Assembly: GCA_022842845.1 (NCBI GenBank)
Contig: JALHOT010000027.1
Coordinates: forward strand, 1-39,945
Length of the DNA: 39,945 bases
Origin: Cyclobacteriaceae bacterium
GTDB taxonomy: Bacteria; Bacteroidota; Bacteroidia; Cytophagales; Cyclobacteriaceae
Reading direction: 5' to 3'
Under the pieces are notes generated by a model, which made no database searches, had not been told where the DNA came from, and saw only the letters and a program-made list of their open reading frames with translations. Positions 25,537-33,862 of the stretch are shown here, piece after piece. The position numbers and the translations under genes were made by a program. Each line of letters begins with the position of its first letter. The stretch's first letter is position 1.

Positions 25537-26373
25537 ATGACTAAAACCCTACCAGCTATTGTAGCACTCATTTGCCTGACTAGTTTGCAGGCATTTTCTC
25601 AAATACACCTTGGTGCGACCTCGGCCTATAATGCCACTTTCGTGTTGGATAAAGGCCTGAGTGAAGATCCACGCTATAACTCAACCTATACCTACCAGCT
25701 TTCACCCATTGGTTTCAATTTTGGTGTTGACTTTGGTAAGAAGTTTGGCTTACAGTTAGAATCAATTCTATCTAACCAGGGACAGATTTATCAATTAGTC
25801 GATGTTGCTGGTCAAGTGGCAGGTGAACGTAAAATTGATCTGCAGTACATCAATATTCCTATGATGATGAAATTTATGGGCGGTGGTGATGGTAAGGCAA
25901 GAACCAATTTCAACTTTGGTCCGCAGCTTTCATTATTGAGCAAGGCTACCGAAACGTTGCAGGCTAATGCCGGCAATTACTCCATCCCTGAAGGCTTAAC
26001 AATTGAAGATATTAGGCAAGAGTTTCCAGAGGCTACGCTCAATGCAGATGGTAATAGTTATAACATCCCTAATACTCCTTCAGCACAATCAGCCAAAGAG
26101 CTTCTTAGTAAAGAAGCCAATGATTTCCGCAATGCTGAATTTCAACTTGCGATGGCCTTTGGTTTTGATTTGGATTTGTCAAAGCACCTATATCTTTCAA
26201 CGCAAGTGCGCGCTAATTATAGCTTAACAGATATGCGCAACGGTGATGTAATTGATGCTTTAAAAGCTGGCAATGCTGGTGATATCTTTGGCTCAAGGGC
26301 AAATTTGCTTGTAGGTGTTCAAATGGGTTTGCATTGGTATTTTGGTACGCTTCGCTCCTTTAAGAATAAGTAG
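25537..26373 (+). CDS. Outer-membrane beta-barrel protein, PorT-like
   Basis: 278 residues from the ATG at 25537, where a signal peptide (MTKTLPAIVALICLTSLQAFSQ) begins; the open frame reaches back to 25474 through an extra hydrophobic stretch that is not needed. The mature part has alternating strands rich in aromatic and Gly residues (GFNFGVDFGKKFGLQLES, NIPMMMKFMGG, ANFNFGPQLSLLS-type strands) ending with GVQMGLHWYFGTL, typical of an 8-10 strand barrel of the OMP_b-brl_2 family. There is a loop of about 65 residues between strands that is Asn/Ala/Glu-rich. It is followed by a good terminator. Confidence 0.82.
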   Translation: MTKTLPAIVALICLTSLQAFSQIHLGATSAYNATFVLDKGLSEDPRYNSTYTYQLSPIGFNFGVDFGKKFGLQLESILSNQGQIYQLVDVAGQVAGERKIDLQYINIPMMMKFMGGGDGKARTNFNFGPQLSLLSKATETLQANAGNYSIPEGLTIEDIRQEFPEATLNADGNSYNIPNTPSAQSAKELLSKEANDFRNAEFQLAMAFGFDLDLSKHLYLSTQVRANYSLTDMRNGDVIDALKAGNAGDIFGSRANLLVGVQMGLHWYFGTLRSFKNK

Positions 26374-26396
26374 TCATTCATTCATATTTAGAAAAA

Positions 26397-26427
26397 AGAC
26401 TGTGTAGTATTGCGCAGTCTTTTTTTT
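26397..26427 (+). terminator. Rho-independent terminator after the beta-barrel gene
   Basis: GACTGTG pairs with CGCAGTC (one G-T pair) across a 9-base loop and is followed by eight T. The A-run on the other side could make it work in both directions. Confidence 0.85.
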
Positions 26428-26465
26428 ATCTAGCCAGTAGAACCGTTACCCATTTTATTTAATCA

Positions 26466-27356
26466 ATGCAAAGTCCGAAACATATTACAGCAGGGATTAC
26501 CGCTTTTCTCATCTGGGGATTCTTTGTTATCCCCTTACGCGCTTTAAGTGATTTTACTGCCGGACAAATATTGTATTTCAGGATTTTATTCTCGCTTATT
26601 ATTCTGGCAGTAATATTATTTGGTTTCAGGCGTAAGTCATTAAAAGAAGGTACTCAACTTTTGAGCAGTTTTCCGGCTCGTAAACGAAATGCTATTATCA
26701 TGCTTACGCTGGGTGGTGGTTTATTACTCACAGTTAACTGGCTAACCTTTATCTATGTTGTCAATCAGATTAATATTAAAACAGCTTCATTCTCCTATCT
26801 GATTTGTCCCGTCTTAACTGCCGTTTTGGGGAGTGTTTTGTTACAAGAGAAATTATCGAGGCAACAATGGGTGGCGGTTTTATTATGTGCTTTAAGCTGT
26901 ATACTGATTGGTATGGGCTCGGTACTTGAGTTGGGATTCAGTGTATTAATTGCTATTACCTACGCGCTTTATCTAATTTCTCAGCGGAGGAATCAGGGCT
27001 TTGACCGGATACTTGTTTTGGGTGTTCAGGTACTGTTTGCCTTCATTGTGCTGAGTAGTCTCCTTCCTTTGCTTGTTGCCGAAGTGCCAGACAATGGAAA
27101 CTTTTATGCATTGATAATAGTAGTGGCGGGTGTCTTTACTGTCTTGCCTCTATTTCTCAATTTATTTGCGCTTAACAAGGTAGATGCAGCCACTATAGGG
27201 ATAGTCATGTACCTGAACCCTATTATGAATTTCACCATAGCGGTTTTGTTCTACGGAGAAAAGTTAGGCTTTGTTCAAAGCATGGGCTACCTCACCATAC
27301 TAATCGCCCTGGTATTGTTTAACTATCAAACCATTAAGCGCTTTGTGAATCGATGA
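26466..27356 (+). CDS. EamA/RarD-family membrane transporter
   Basis: 296 residues with about ten hydrophobic segments, in two homologous halves as in drug/metabolite transporters (MQSPKHITAGITAFLIWGFFVIPLRAL...; second half from about residue 150). The beginning and the phrase IYVVNQINIKTASFSYLICPVLTAVLG resemble RarD-like proteins. It sits between the beta-barrel terminator and convergent glutaminyl cyclase. Substrate unknown. Its stop codon overlaps an ATG of a tiny ORF. Confidence 0.88.
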   Translation: MQSPKHITAGITAFLIWGFFVIPLRALSDFTAGQILYFRILFSLIILAVILFGFRRKSLKEGTQLLSSFPARKRNAIIMLTLGGGLLLTVNWLTFIYVVNQINIKTASFSYLICPVLTAVLGSVLLQEKLSRQQWVAVLLCALSCILIGMGSVLELGFSVLIAITYALYLISQRRNQGFDRILVLGVQVLFAFIVLSSLLPLLVAEVPDNGNFYALIIVVAGVFTVLPLFLNLFALNKVDAATIGIVMYLNPIMNFTIAVLFYGEKLGFVQSMGYLTILIALVLFNYQTIKRFVNR

Positions 27357-27430
27357 TATTGGATCATCTGGTTAATAAATATCAACAAGCTATAGCACCA
27401 GGCTTTGCGATTTACCAAGGAATAGCTTAG
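27353..27430 (+). CDS. Possible 25-residue peptide coupled to the RarD-like gene
   Basis: The ATG overlaps the transporter's stop codon (ATGA) and the frame runs 25 codons to a TAG at 27428, crossing into the end of the convergent glutaminyl cyclase gene. The peptide (ending in APGFAIYQGIA) matches nothing I know; it could equally be a decayed remnant of a longer gene or chance. Confidence 0.2.
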   Translation: MILDHLVNKYQQAIAPGFAIYQGIA

Positions 27431-28215
27431 GGTTTATTGAGTTTTATAGAATAGATAAAAGGCCAATATTTACCTGTGATCAACATGGTTTGGGTTCCCT
27501 CATGCCAGGCAATACCATTGAGTACATCCAGATTGGGGTTTACCATTTTAGCTTGCTGCACTAAGGCAGAAAGATCAAGCATGGCAATTACCTCTCCTGT
27601 GTTGAGATCAATCTTTGCGATACTGTTGGTTTGCCAAATATTGGCATATAAATGACCTTTAATGTATTCTAGCTCATTGAGATCGCGTAGAGGTCTACCT
27701 TGATAAGTTACAGCAATTGTTTTGACTGGCTTAAGGCTGAGTGTATCTAATAAACGGATTTTGTCCGAGCCATCACTCATGATGATGTTTGTGCTATCGT
27801 GGGTAAGGCCCCAACCTTCTGTATCATAGGTAAAATCCTGGATTTTTTTAAATGTATTCAGATCATAGACGAAACCGGTTTTGTTCTGCCAGGTGAGTTG
27901 GTAGACTTTATTATTTAGTATGGTGATACCTTCTCCAAAGTAAGCGTTCGGCAGCACTACCTTTTTTTCAGCTGTACCTGAATTGATATCGACAACACCA
28001 ATCCAGGAATTATTTTGGCCGGTGCTTTCATATAATTTGCCCTCATGTATTTCCAATCCTTGAGTGAAGGCCTGTGTATCGTGCGGGAAACTTCTTTGAA
28101 TGGTATAAATCAGCGCATCTGTTTTTTCAGGAGCACTTTGTTTTTCCTCTTTAGGTTGTGAACAGGAAAACAGGAAAAAAATAAAGAGGAGGCTGTATGC
28201 TAGTCTTAGGGTCAT
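27427..28215 (-). CDS. Glutaminyl-peptide cyclotransferase, lipoprotein form
   Basis: 262 residues from the ATG at 28215, where a lipoprotein signal (YSLLFIFFLFSC, Cys at about residue 18) begins; the open frame continues to 28245. The body is a five-bladed beta-propeller of the plant/bacterial glutamine cyclotransferase type: HDTQAFTQGLEIHEGKLYESTG, YFGEGITILNNKVYQLTW, DTEGWGLTHD, LNELEYIKGHLYANIW, and LNGIAWH. It turns N-terminal Gln of exported proteins into pyroglutamate; Bacteroidota commonly use this on T9SS and periplasmic proteins whose signal peptides end in A-Q, as several proteins here do (mature starts with Gln). Strong match, function well supported. Confidence 0.93.
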   Translation of the reverse strand: MTLRLAYSLLFIFFLFSCSQPKEEKQSAPEKTDALIYTIQRSFPHDTQAFTQGLEIHEGKLYESTGQNNSWIGVVDINSGTAEKKVVLPNAYFGEGITILNNKVYQLTWQNKTGFVYDLNTFKKIQDFTYDTEGWGLTHDSTNIIMSDGSDKIRLLDTLSLKPVKTIAVTYQGRPLRDLNELEYIKGHLYANIWQTNSIAKIDLNTGEVIAMLDLSALVQQAKMVNPNLDVLNGIAWHEGTQTMLITGKYWPFIYSIKLNKP

Positions 28216-28301
28216 GACAATAAATAAGGCTGTTCCTTCACGCAAGCTAATTTTTTGTTTGCGATAATGGAACAGGCCCTTATAATTCTTTTCGTTGCGT
28301 A

Positions 28302-29024
28302 CTAGTAAGCCCGCTCAACGGTTCCTGAACCGTAAACTTTCTTTACAGTATTTTTGGTATTGCCTTTGTGTTTTAGATTCCCACTGCCCACCACCAAGGC
28401 ATCCAGGTTATTGCTCACATTTAATTCGCAATTCCCTGATCCGCTTAGTTTTGCTTTGGCGCTTTCCAGGGCACACTCGTAAGCATTGATACTTCCTGAT
28501 CCACTTACCAGAGCCTCTAAGTTAGTGGCATAACCACGCAGGGTCATTCGACCAGAACCACTTACCTCTGCTTTTATCTGATCGCCTTTAATATCTACAT
28601 CCATACTGCCACTTCCAGATACAGCTACATTAATGCTTGTAGCTGCAATAGAATTTTCTGAAATGATGCGGCCTCCTCCATTTACCTGCAAGTCGTTAAT
28701 ATTTTTAACGCTCACATATAACTTCATAGTAGGATTTACCTTAATGTCGTCAATCTTTGACCAGATGCTTTTACTGGTATTTTCTGGTTTTCTTTCAACA
28801 TTGATAAGGAGTACACCATTCTCCACTTTGATATCGGTAAGGTCATAAATTTCAGTAAGGGCTTCAACGGTAACCTCTTGTTTATTGGTTTGCTTAAGGT
28901 ATACAGTATAGTTAGAGTTGACCGAGATGCTCTTGAATTCGGGCAGATCAAGCGTCTTTTTGGTGATTTGTGCAAAACCAATAAGGGGTGCAAAAAGGAG
29001 AATCAGGATAGTTTTCGATTTCAT
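28302..29024 (-). CDS. DUF2807 (GIN-domain) exported protein
   Basis: 240 residues from the ATG at 29024. A signal peptide (KSKTILILLFAPLIGFAQ) is followed by the head GIN domain: KTLDLPEFKSISVNSNYTVYLKQT, then a right-handed beta-helix made of ~20-residue turns each carrying a Ser/Gly-Ser-Gly motif (GGGRIIS, SGSGSMD, SGSGRMT, SGSGSIN, SGSGNCE, GSGNLKH, GSGTVE). No metal or catalytic residues. Such proteins are common in Bacteroidota and have been discussed as putative auto-transporter adhesin-like proteins, but none has a proven role here. Confidence 0.88.
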   Translation of the reverse strand: MKSKTILILLFAPLIGFAQITKKTLDLPEFKSISVNSNYTVYLKQTNKQEVTVEALTEIYDLTDIKVENGVLLINVERKPENTSKSIWSKIDDIKVNPTMKLYVSVKNINDLQVNGGGRIISENSIAATSINVAVSGSGSMDVDIKGDQIKAEVSGSGRMTLRGYATNLEALVSGSGSINAYECALESAKAKLSGSGNCELNVSNNLDALVVGSGNLKHKGNTKNTVKKVYGSGTVERAY

Positions 29025-29100
29025 ATGTTCGTTAATTAACACAGTTAAATTACGATTTACATGAAAAGGGAACCTGAATCTTATCGAGCTAAAATGCTGT

Positions 29101-29205
29101 TTATCTCTTTTCCTTGAAGATAGCCCTGTAAACTAAGATAAAGATGATAAGGCCAACACAAAGGGCGATAGTATTGCCTGGGGTTAAAAATTCAACTGCG
29201 TGCAT
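29101..29205 (-). CDS. 34-residue single-pass membrane peptide
   Basis: ATG at 29205, TAA at 29101. The protein has a short polar N-terminus (MHAVEFLTPGNT), one membrane helix of about 16-18 hydrophobic residues (IALCVGLIIFILVY) and a basic tail (FKEKR), in the positive-inside layout expected of an N-out helix. It overlaps the 3' end of the PNPOx-like gene by 14 bases on the same strand, so it could be translationally coupled. Too short for homology by eye; small accessory subunits of respiratory or transport complexes have this shape, but no partner is present. Confidence 0.5.
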   Translation of the reverse strand: MHAVEFLTPGNTIALCVGLIIFILVYRAIFKEKR

Positions 29206-29845
29206 GATTCAGATAGTTGGGTAAAGGTATAGCTATTCTCATTGCAGGATCTGGTATTGGCTCCTTTCTTTCTGTGTTTAGAGGCACTACACCTGCCCAT
29301 ACTGGCAAGTTGTAGTCTTCGTCATCATCCTTAGGGGCCCCTGTGCGAATTTTTGCAGACACTTCTTCTATCTTGAATTTCAGAACCATGGTTGCTTTCC
29401 ACTCCTTATCAGAAGGTTTGCGAATATCTTCCCAACGCCCTGGCTGTACTTTATTGGTAAATACTTCCAGCGATTGATAGAGCTCATTAGATTCGGTAAC
29501 TTTCTCAGCATGACTGAATAGAACCACCGATCGGTAGTTAACAGAGTGATGGAACGCTGACCTTGCCAAAACCAAGCCATCGAGATGCATCACACTGATA
29601 CACACTTTTGCTTGTTGCTCTGCCAACACACGCATATAGCCGCTGCCAACAGAACCATGGATATATAGATAATTATCTATTCTGCAGAAACCAGTTGGAA
29701 TTTGGTAGGGTTCACCATCCTGCACGAAAGCAATCGTACACACAAGGGCCTCATCCAAAATTGAATAGACCAATGCCTGGTCATAGCTACCCCGTTTAGG
29801 TAAACGTGTAATGCTGGTTTTATCTGTTTTGGGGAATGTTGTCAT
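29192..29845 (-). CDS. PNPOx-fold flavin-binding family protein
   Basis: 217 residues. The beginning (KTSITRLPKRGSYDQALVYSILDEALVCTIAFVQDGEPYQIPTGF) and the split-barrel strands YIHGSVGSG and VCISVMHLDGLVLARSAFHHSVNYRSVVLFSHA are typical of pyridoxamine 5'-phosphate oxidase-like 'flavin-nucleotide binding' proteins that bind FMN or F420 and reduce or detoxify small compounds. It is not PdxH itself, since the FMN/PNP signature of PdxH is absent. Precedes the small membrane ORF and lies 14 bases after ilvE. Substrate unknown. Confidence 0.85.
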   Translation of the reverse strand: MTTFPKTDKTSITRLPKRGSYDQALVYSILDEALVCTIAFVQDGEPYQIPTGFCRIDNYLYIHGSVGSGYMRVLAEQQAKVCISVMHLDGLVLARSAFHHSVNYRSVVLFSHAEKVTESNELYQSLEVFTNKVQPGRWEDIRKPSDKEWKATMVLKFKIEEVSAKIRTGAPKDDDEDYNLPVWAGVVPLNTERKEPIPDPAMRIAIPLPNYLNHARS

Positions 29846-29859
29846 GAATGTCTAAACAA

Positions 29860-30930
29860 TTAGTGTATTGTGTAATTCCATTGGTGTATGTCAGCTTCCA
29901 GTCCCATTCGCATGTTACTTAGTTTTCCTTTTATGAGTTGCTGAATGCTCCCCTCTGTTGTGGGTGGAAGTGTATAGTCATGACCATGAATATTGATGAT
30001 GGCAATAGGAGCAACGATAGCGGCTGTACCTGCGCCAAAGGCTTCTGTTAACAATCCTTTTTGATGGGCCATTATTAATTCGTCAATGCTCACTTTTCTT
30101 TCTTCTACCGTCAGGTTCATGTCTTTCGCTAGCGTTAAAATGGAGTCGCGTGTGATACCATCGAGTATGGCAGTAGTGAGTTTGGGTGTTACCAATTTTC
30201 CATCGATAACAAACATAACATTCATGGTGCCGGCTTCATCAATAAATTTATGCTCCTTGGCATCGGTCCATAACACCTGATCAAATCCTTCTTTGCGTGC
30301 CATGTGTGTAGGATAAAAGGATACACCGTAATTGCCAGCGCATTTGGCAAAGCCTGCACCACCCTCGGCCGCTCTCACATAGGTCTCCTCTACTTTCACT
30401 CGCAGAGGCTTACTGTAGTAGGGGCCTACGGGGCTTGTCATAATCACAAATTTATAATGATCAGAAATCTTAACCCCCAGGCGCGCTTCGGTTGCAAAGA
30501 CAACAGGTCGAATATATAACGAGGAACCTTCGGTAGAAGGAATCCATGACCGGTCAACTTCGATAAGGGCTCTTAAGCTTTGTTCAAACAATTCATAGGG
30601 TATAGGAGGCATGCACATTCTGTCCAGCGATCTGTTCATGCGCTCATGATGTCTCTTCAATCTGAAAACCGTAATGTTCCCCGAAGTGGTCTTATAAGCT
30701 TTCATTCCTTCAAAAATAGCTTGACCGTAATGGAGTGCAAGCATGGCGGGCGACAGGGTCATGTCTCCATAAGGCATGATGTATGGCTGTCCCCATTTTC
30801 CTTCTGCGTAATCAACCACCAGCATATGATCTGATATGTGTTTACCAAATTCAAGATGGTTAAAGTCTACTGTCGAAAGCTTGGAATGTTGGGTTCGCTG
30901 AATCTTGATGGAGTGCTGAAGAGTTTCCAT
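29860..30930 (-). CDS. ilvE: Branched-chain amino acid aminotransferase
   Basis: 356 residues, the longer (BCAT-2-like) class IV aminotransferase form. It interconverts Leu, Ile and Val with their 2-oxo acids using PLP. Visible: YAEGKWGQPYIMPYGDMTLSPA, IFEGMKAY near 72-79, RHHERMNRS, the PLP Lys in FAKCAGNYG (K196), and GITRDSI; the C-terminal EAFGAGTAAIVAP is present. Its upstream gap holds a GTTTAC-6-GTAAAC inverted repeat, a possible regulatory site. It is the first gene after a 39-base gap in the directon from the decarboxylase. Confidence 0.95.
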   Translation of the reverse strand: METLQHSIKIQRTQHSKLSTVDFNHLEFGKHISDHMLVVDYAEGKWGQPYIMPYGDMTLSPAMLALHYGQAIFEGMKAYKTTSGNITVFRLKRHHERMNRSLDRMCMPPIPYELFEQSLRALIEVDRSWIPSTEGSSLYIRPVVFATEARLGVKISDHYKFVIMTSPVGPYYSKPLRVKVEETYVRAAEGGAGFAKCAGNYGVSFYPTHMARKEGFDQVLWTDAKEHKFIDEAGTMNVMFVIDGKLVTPKLTTAILDGITRDSILTLAKDMNLTVEERKVSIDELIMAHQKGLLTEAFGAGTAAIVAPIAIINIHGHDYTLPPTTEGSIQQLIKGKLSNMRMGLEADIHQWNYTIH

Positions 30931-30938
30931 GGCATTTT

Positions 30939-30956
30939 GTTTACTTGAAGGTAAAC
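30939..30956. promoter_or_regulatory. GTTTAC inverted repeat before ilvE
   Basis: GTTTAC (30939-30944) and GTAAAC (30951-30956) with a 6-base loop, in the 39-base gap between the decarboxylase and ilvE, 9 bases before the ilvE ATG. Short and possibly chance. Confidence 0.3.
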
Positions 30957-30969
30957 TTTTCTGCCGTTT

Positions 30970-32376
30970 TTAACTCATCGACTTACTCATTTTTTTGTAG
31001 ACATCCTCTAAAGCATGGAAAGCCTTTTCTACATGATCTTTATGTGTCATCCAGTTGGAAACAGCTGCTCTGATGGCGGCTTTTCCCTGATAAACTGTGG
31101 GGGTGAAAAAGGCGCGACCATCGTCCCGGATCATAGCTAGAAAATCAGTCACCATTTTGTTGGAGGTGGCGGCATGATTGATAGTAAAGCAAACAATGTT
31201 AAGCTGTACAGGGGCTAATAGTTTAAAATGTTCAGAAGCTTCAATCAGTGTAGCCATGTGTTTTGCGGCTTCACAATTGCGTTTCACTATTTCTGCATGG
31301 CCTTCTTTTCCATACGCCATTAGTGTGAACCATGCGGGCAATGCTCTCCATCTGCGGGAGTTTTCAGGGCCGTAATGAAAAAAGTCAGGGCTCATGCTGG
31401 CATCACTCAGATACGCTGCACTATTTTGAAAGACTTTGCCTAGCAGTTTTTTATGCTTGTTGAATTGCATGGCGGAGTCGTAGGGCACGTTGAGCCATTT
31501 GTGCGCGTCAATGGTGATACTGTCTGCCTTGTTGATGCCTTTCAATAAATGCTGATGTTTCTCTGAAAGTGCTGCAAAGCCACCGAAGGCAGCATCGATA
31601 TGCAACCAAAAATTATATTTTTCCTTCAGGGCGCTAATCTTCTCCAGGTCATCAAAATCTCCGGTATTCACGGTGCCGGCATTGGCGACCACTATAGTAG
31701 TCAGGTGTTTATGTTCATCCAGAAACTTTTCAAGTTGAAGACAATCAATCGCTTCGCGATCTGGCAGGCTATCGATGCGAGTCCAATTATTTCTGCCAAT
31801 GCCTAACATGGAGAGTGATTTTATAAGACTAGAATGGGCGGTAGCGCTCGCAATCTTTAATTTCAGTTTTCCAGTTCCTTCAGCACTAACATCAATGTGT
31901 TGCTGTTCACCAGCCCATTGCCTGGCTACTGCCAGGCTTACAAAATTCGACATGGTAGCTCCGGTTACAAAAGAACCATGAAAGTCATCTACCAAACCAA
32001 AGATTTGTTTCAGCATATGAATGGTTTCATGTTCTATTTGAGGAGCCATGGAGTCATTACTGCCAAAGGCGTTTTGATCGTAAATACTCACAAGCTGGTC
32101 GCCAATCACTGCGGCAGGTGTTGAGCCACCGGTAACAAAGCCAAAATAGTTAGGTCCGGTAGAGTTAGCAATTTTTGAAGCAATGTTTTCTTTGAAATAA
32201 GCGAGTGTTGCCTCTGTGCCGATACCGTTTTGTGATAGGTTTTGGTGTTTAATATTCTCAACATAACGACCAGGAGCAATTTGCTCAATTTTGTCATAAT
32301 GTTGCCGGGCCAATGCTTTCACCTCATCCAGTAAATGATTAAGATGCTGTAGGTCTTGTTGGAGTTGTGTGTGCAT
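30970..32376 (-). CDS. PLP-dependent group II amino acid decarboxylase
   Basis: 468 residues, usual for the aromatic-L-amino-acid/glutamate-type decarboxylase family. The PLP site is DAHKWLNVPYD with K293, preceded by WLHIDAAFGG (Asp pairing with PLP nitrogen) near 258-266. Further family blocks are TGPNYFGFVTGGSTPAAVIG, FVTGATMSNFVSLAVARQW and ANAGTVNTGDFDDL. The C-terminus is helical. The substrate (aromatic, aspartate, glutamate or other amino acid) cannot be decided from the sequence. The neighbours (exporter, GNATs and an aminotransferase) suggest amine or amino acid chemistry. It is 10 bases from the DinB-like gene upstream. Confidence 0.92.
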   Translation of the reverse strand: MHTQLQQDLQHLNHLLDEVKALARQHYDKIEQIAPGRYVENIKHQNLSQNGIGTEATLAYFKENIASKIANSTGPNYFGFVTGGSTPAAVIGDQLVSIYDQNAFGSNDSMAPQIEHETIHMLKQIFGLVDDFHGSFVTGATMSNFVSLAVARQWAGEQQHIDVSAEGTGKLKLKIASATAHSSLIKSLSMLGIGRNNWTRIDSLPDREAIDCLQLEKFLDEHKHLTTIVVANAGTVNTGDFDDLEKISALKEKYNFWLHIDAAFGGFAALSEKHQHLLKGINKADSITIDAHKWLNVPYDSAMQFNKHKKLLGKVFQNSAAYLSDASMSPDFFHYGPENSRRWRALPAWFTLMAYGKEGHAEIVKRNCEAAKHMATLIEASEHFKLLAPVQLNIVCFTINHAATSNKMVTDFLAMIRDDGRAFFTPTVYQGKAAIRAAVSNWMTHKDHVEKAFHALEDVYKKMSKSMS

Positions 32377-32386
32377 GAATGAACTA

Positions 32387-32833
32387 TTATTGATCGAGTA
32401 ATCTGCGGTGATAGTTAACCTGACCGAGATGATAATTGAGATGTGCTGTAAGATGGATAAGAAAAAATTCGGTTGACGTTTTCTCAGGGAGTACTTGTAT
32501 CGGGAACTCCTCAGAAAGTTGTTGTGGATTTATTTGGCAGAGTACCTCTCCAATCATGATGTGTGTGTCATCAATTTTTTGCAGTAATTCAGATCGAGTT
32601 ATATCTTTTAAAGAGAATTCTTGTTCACGCTGCCGAACATAGCCTGTATTACCTAAAGTGGCGCCAATGTAGGCGTTTAAGTTACCCACCAGGTGCAATA
32701 CCAAATTACCCGCACTGTTATTAATACCATTAGCGGTTTTCCATAGATTGGATTCCTGCCGATACAGGGATATCTCTGTTTTTAATTTAATCAGATCACG
32801 CTGAAGTATGGTTAGAATGGTAATGTTGAGCAT
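32387..32833 (-). CDS. DinB/DUF1572-like four-helix protein
   Basis: 148 residues with the helical layout of the DinB superfamily. Conserved His residues that would bind a metal are seen in NLVLHLVGNLNAYIGATLG near 45 and in HLTAHLNYHLGQVNYHRRLL near the C-terminus. Members are bacillithiol-, glutathione- or mycothiol-dependent transferases in some species, but for this DUF1572 type no function is established. Packed between the GNAT and decarboxylase genes on the same strand. Confidence 0.82.
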   Translation of the reverse strand: MLNITILTILQRDLIKLKTEISLYRQESNLWKTANGINNSAGNLVLHLVGNLNAYIGATLGNTGYVRQREQEFSLKDITRSELLQKIDDTHIMIGEVLCQINPQQLSEEFPIQVLPEKTSTEFFLIHLTAHLNYHLGQVNYHRRLLDQ

Positions 32834-32847
32834 GAAGACGAATATTT

Positions 32848-33354
32848 CTATAATGACTTCTTCATAAGGATATCCGTTTGTGCGTCATAACCCAGCAAGA
32901 AAGTCTGCTCCCCAAATTTTTCAAAGCCCCATTTTTCATAAAAGGCTATGGCCCTTGGATTGTATTCCCAAACACCCAGCCATACAAGTTGGTAGCCTAA
33001 CGCTTTGGCGATTTCTAAGCTATACTCCATTAATTCTTTGCCTACTTTTTTACCTTGATATGATCTTCTTGCATACAGGCGTTGTATTTCTAGTGCTTTT
33101 TTGTCGCTTAATTCTTCCGGGCTTTGTGAACTTCTTAGTTTGGCGTAGCCCGCAAGCCTGTCGCGGTCATAAGCCATTAAGAAGGTGGTACCTGGTTCTT
33201 CCATTTCTTTAAGGATTTGCTTTTCAGTAAAAGCCTTGCTTACATACTGTTGCATATCTTCCTTGGTATTGGTATCGGCAAAAGTTTCTACAAAAGTCAT
33301 TCTGCCAATAGCTGCCAGTTTTGCTGCATCCTTTTTTCCTGCTTTCCGAATCAT
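32848..33354 (-). CDS. GNAT-family N-acetyltransferase
   Basis: 168 residues from the ATG at 33354, where the usual GNAT opening MIRKAGKKDAAKLA lies; a longer start at 33393 would add 13 residues of no apparent use and places the start 4 bases from the upstream stop. Acetyl-CoA-binding motif A is YARRSYQGKKVGKELM near 95, followed by LVWLGVWEYNPRAIAFYEKWGFEKFGE. Family members N-acetylate amines, peptides or ribosomal proteins. The acceptor is unknown. Confidence 0.9.
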   Translation of the reverse strand: MIRKAGKKDAAKLAAIGRMTFVETFADTNTKEDMQQYVSKAFTEKQILKEMEEPGTTFLMAYDRDRLAGYAKLRSSQSPEELSDKKALEIQRLYARRSYQGKKVGKELMEYSLEIAKALGYQLVWLGVWEYNPRAIAFYEKWGFEKFGEQTFLLGYDAQTDILMKKSL

Positions 33355-33397
33355 AGTGCCTGTTAGGAGGGTAAGGGGATTATGGAGTGTCATACAT

Positions 33398-33862
33398 TTA
33401 AATGATAAGCTGCATTTTGATATTGCTTCGCTTGTAAGGCCCGTCTAAAGGTACCTCCACAAAGCCAAGTTTTTTATATAATTCAATGGCAGTTTTCAGA
33501 ACAGTGTTTGAGTACAGTATAATGGTATGGGCTTTTTCCGCTTTTGCTTTTTCTATGGCATTTAGCGCTAAAGCCTTGCCTATCTTTAGGCCTTGATAGT
33601 CGTCATCGACAGCCATTTTGGTGAATTCATAAACACCCTCCTGAACAAACTTTAAAGCTACTGTGCCAACAATCTTGTTGTCGTAGCGTGCCATCAAGAT
33701 CTTACCCTTATTACGTATGATATGCTCTTTTGGTTCTTGCAGTACTTCAAAGTCTATGGCTTCCATCCAGAAGTATCTTTCGATCCAAGTCCTGTTAAGC
33801 CTCTCAAAGAAGGCTTGATGAGTCTCTTCGTAATCGATTATTTCGAGAAGCGGGTTTTCCAT
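33398..33862 (-). CDS. GNAT-family N-acetyltransferase (second copy)
   Basis: 154 residues. Motif A is MAVDDDYQGLKIGKAL near 88, followed by AHTIILYSNTVLKTAIELYKKLGFVEVP. The N-terminal part (EETHQAFFERLNRTWIERYFWMEAID) is a typical GNAT helix-turn region. It differs in sequence from the adjacent GNAT, so it is not a recent tandem duplicate. The start overlaps the EamA gene by 25 bases, indicating coupling. Confidence 0.9.
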   Translation of the reverse strand: MENPLLEIIDYEETHQAFFERLNRTWIERYFWMEAIDFEVLQEPKEHIIRNKGKILMARYDNKIVGTVALKFVQEGVYEFTKMAVDDDYQGLKIGKALALNAIEKAKAEKAHTIILYSNTVLKTAIELYKKLGFVEVPLDGPYKRSNIKMQLII

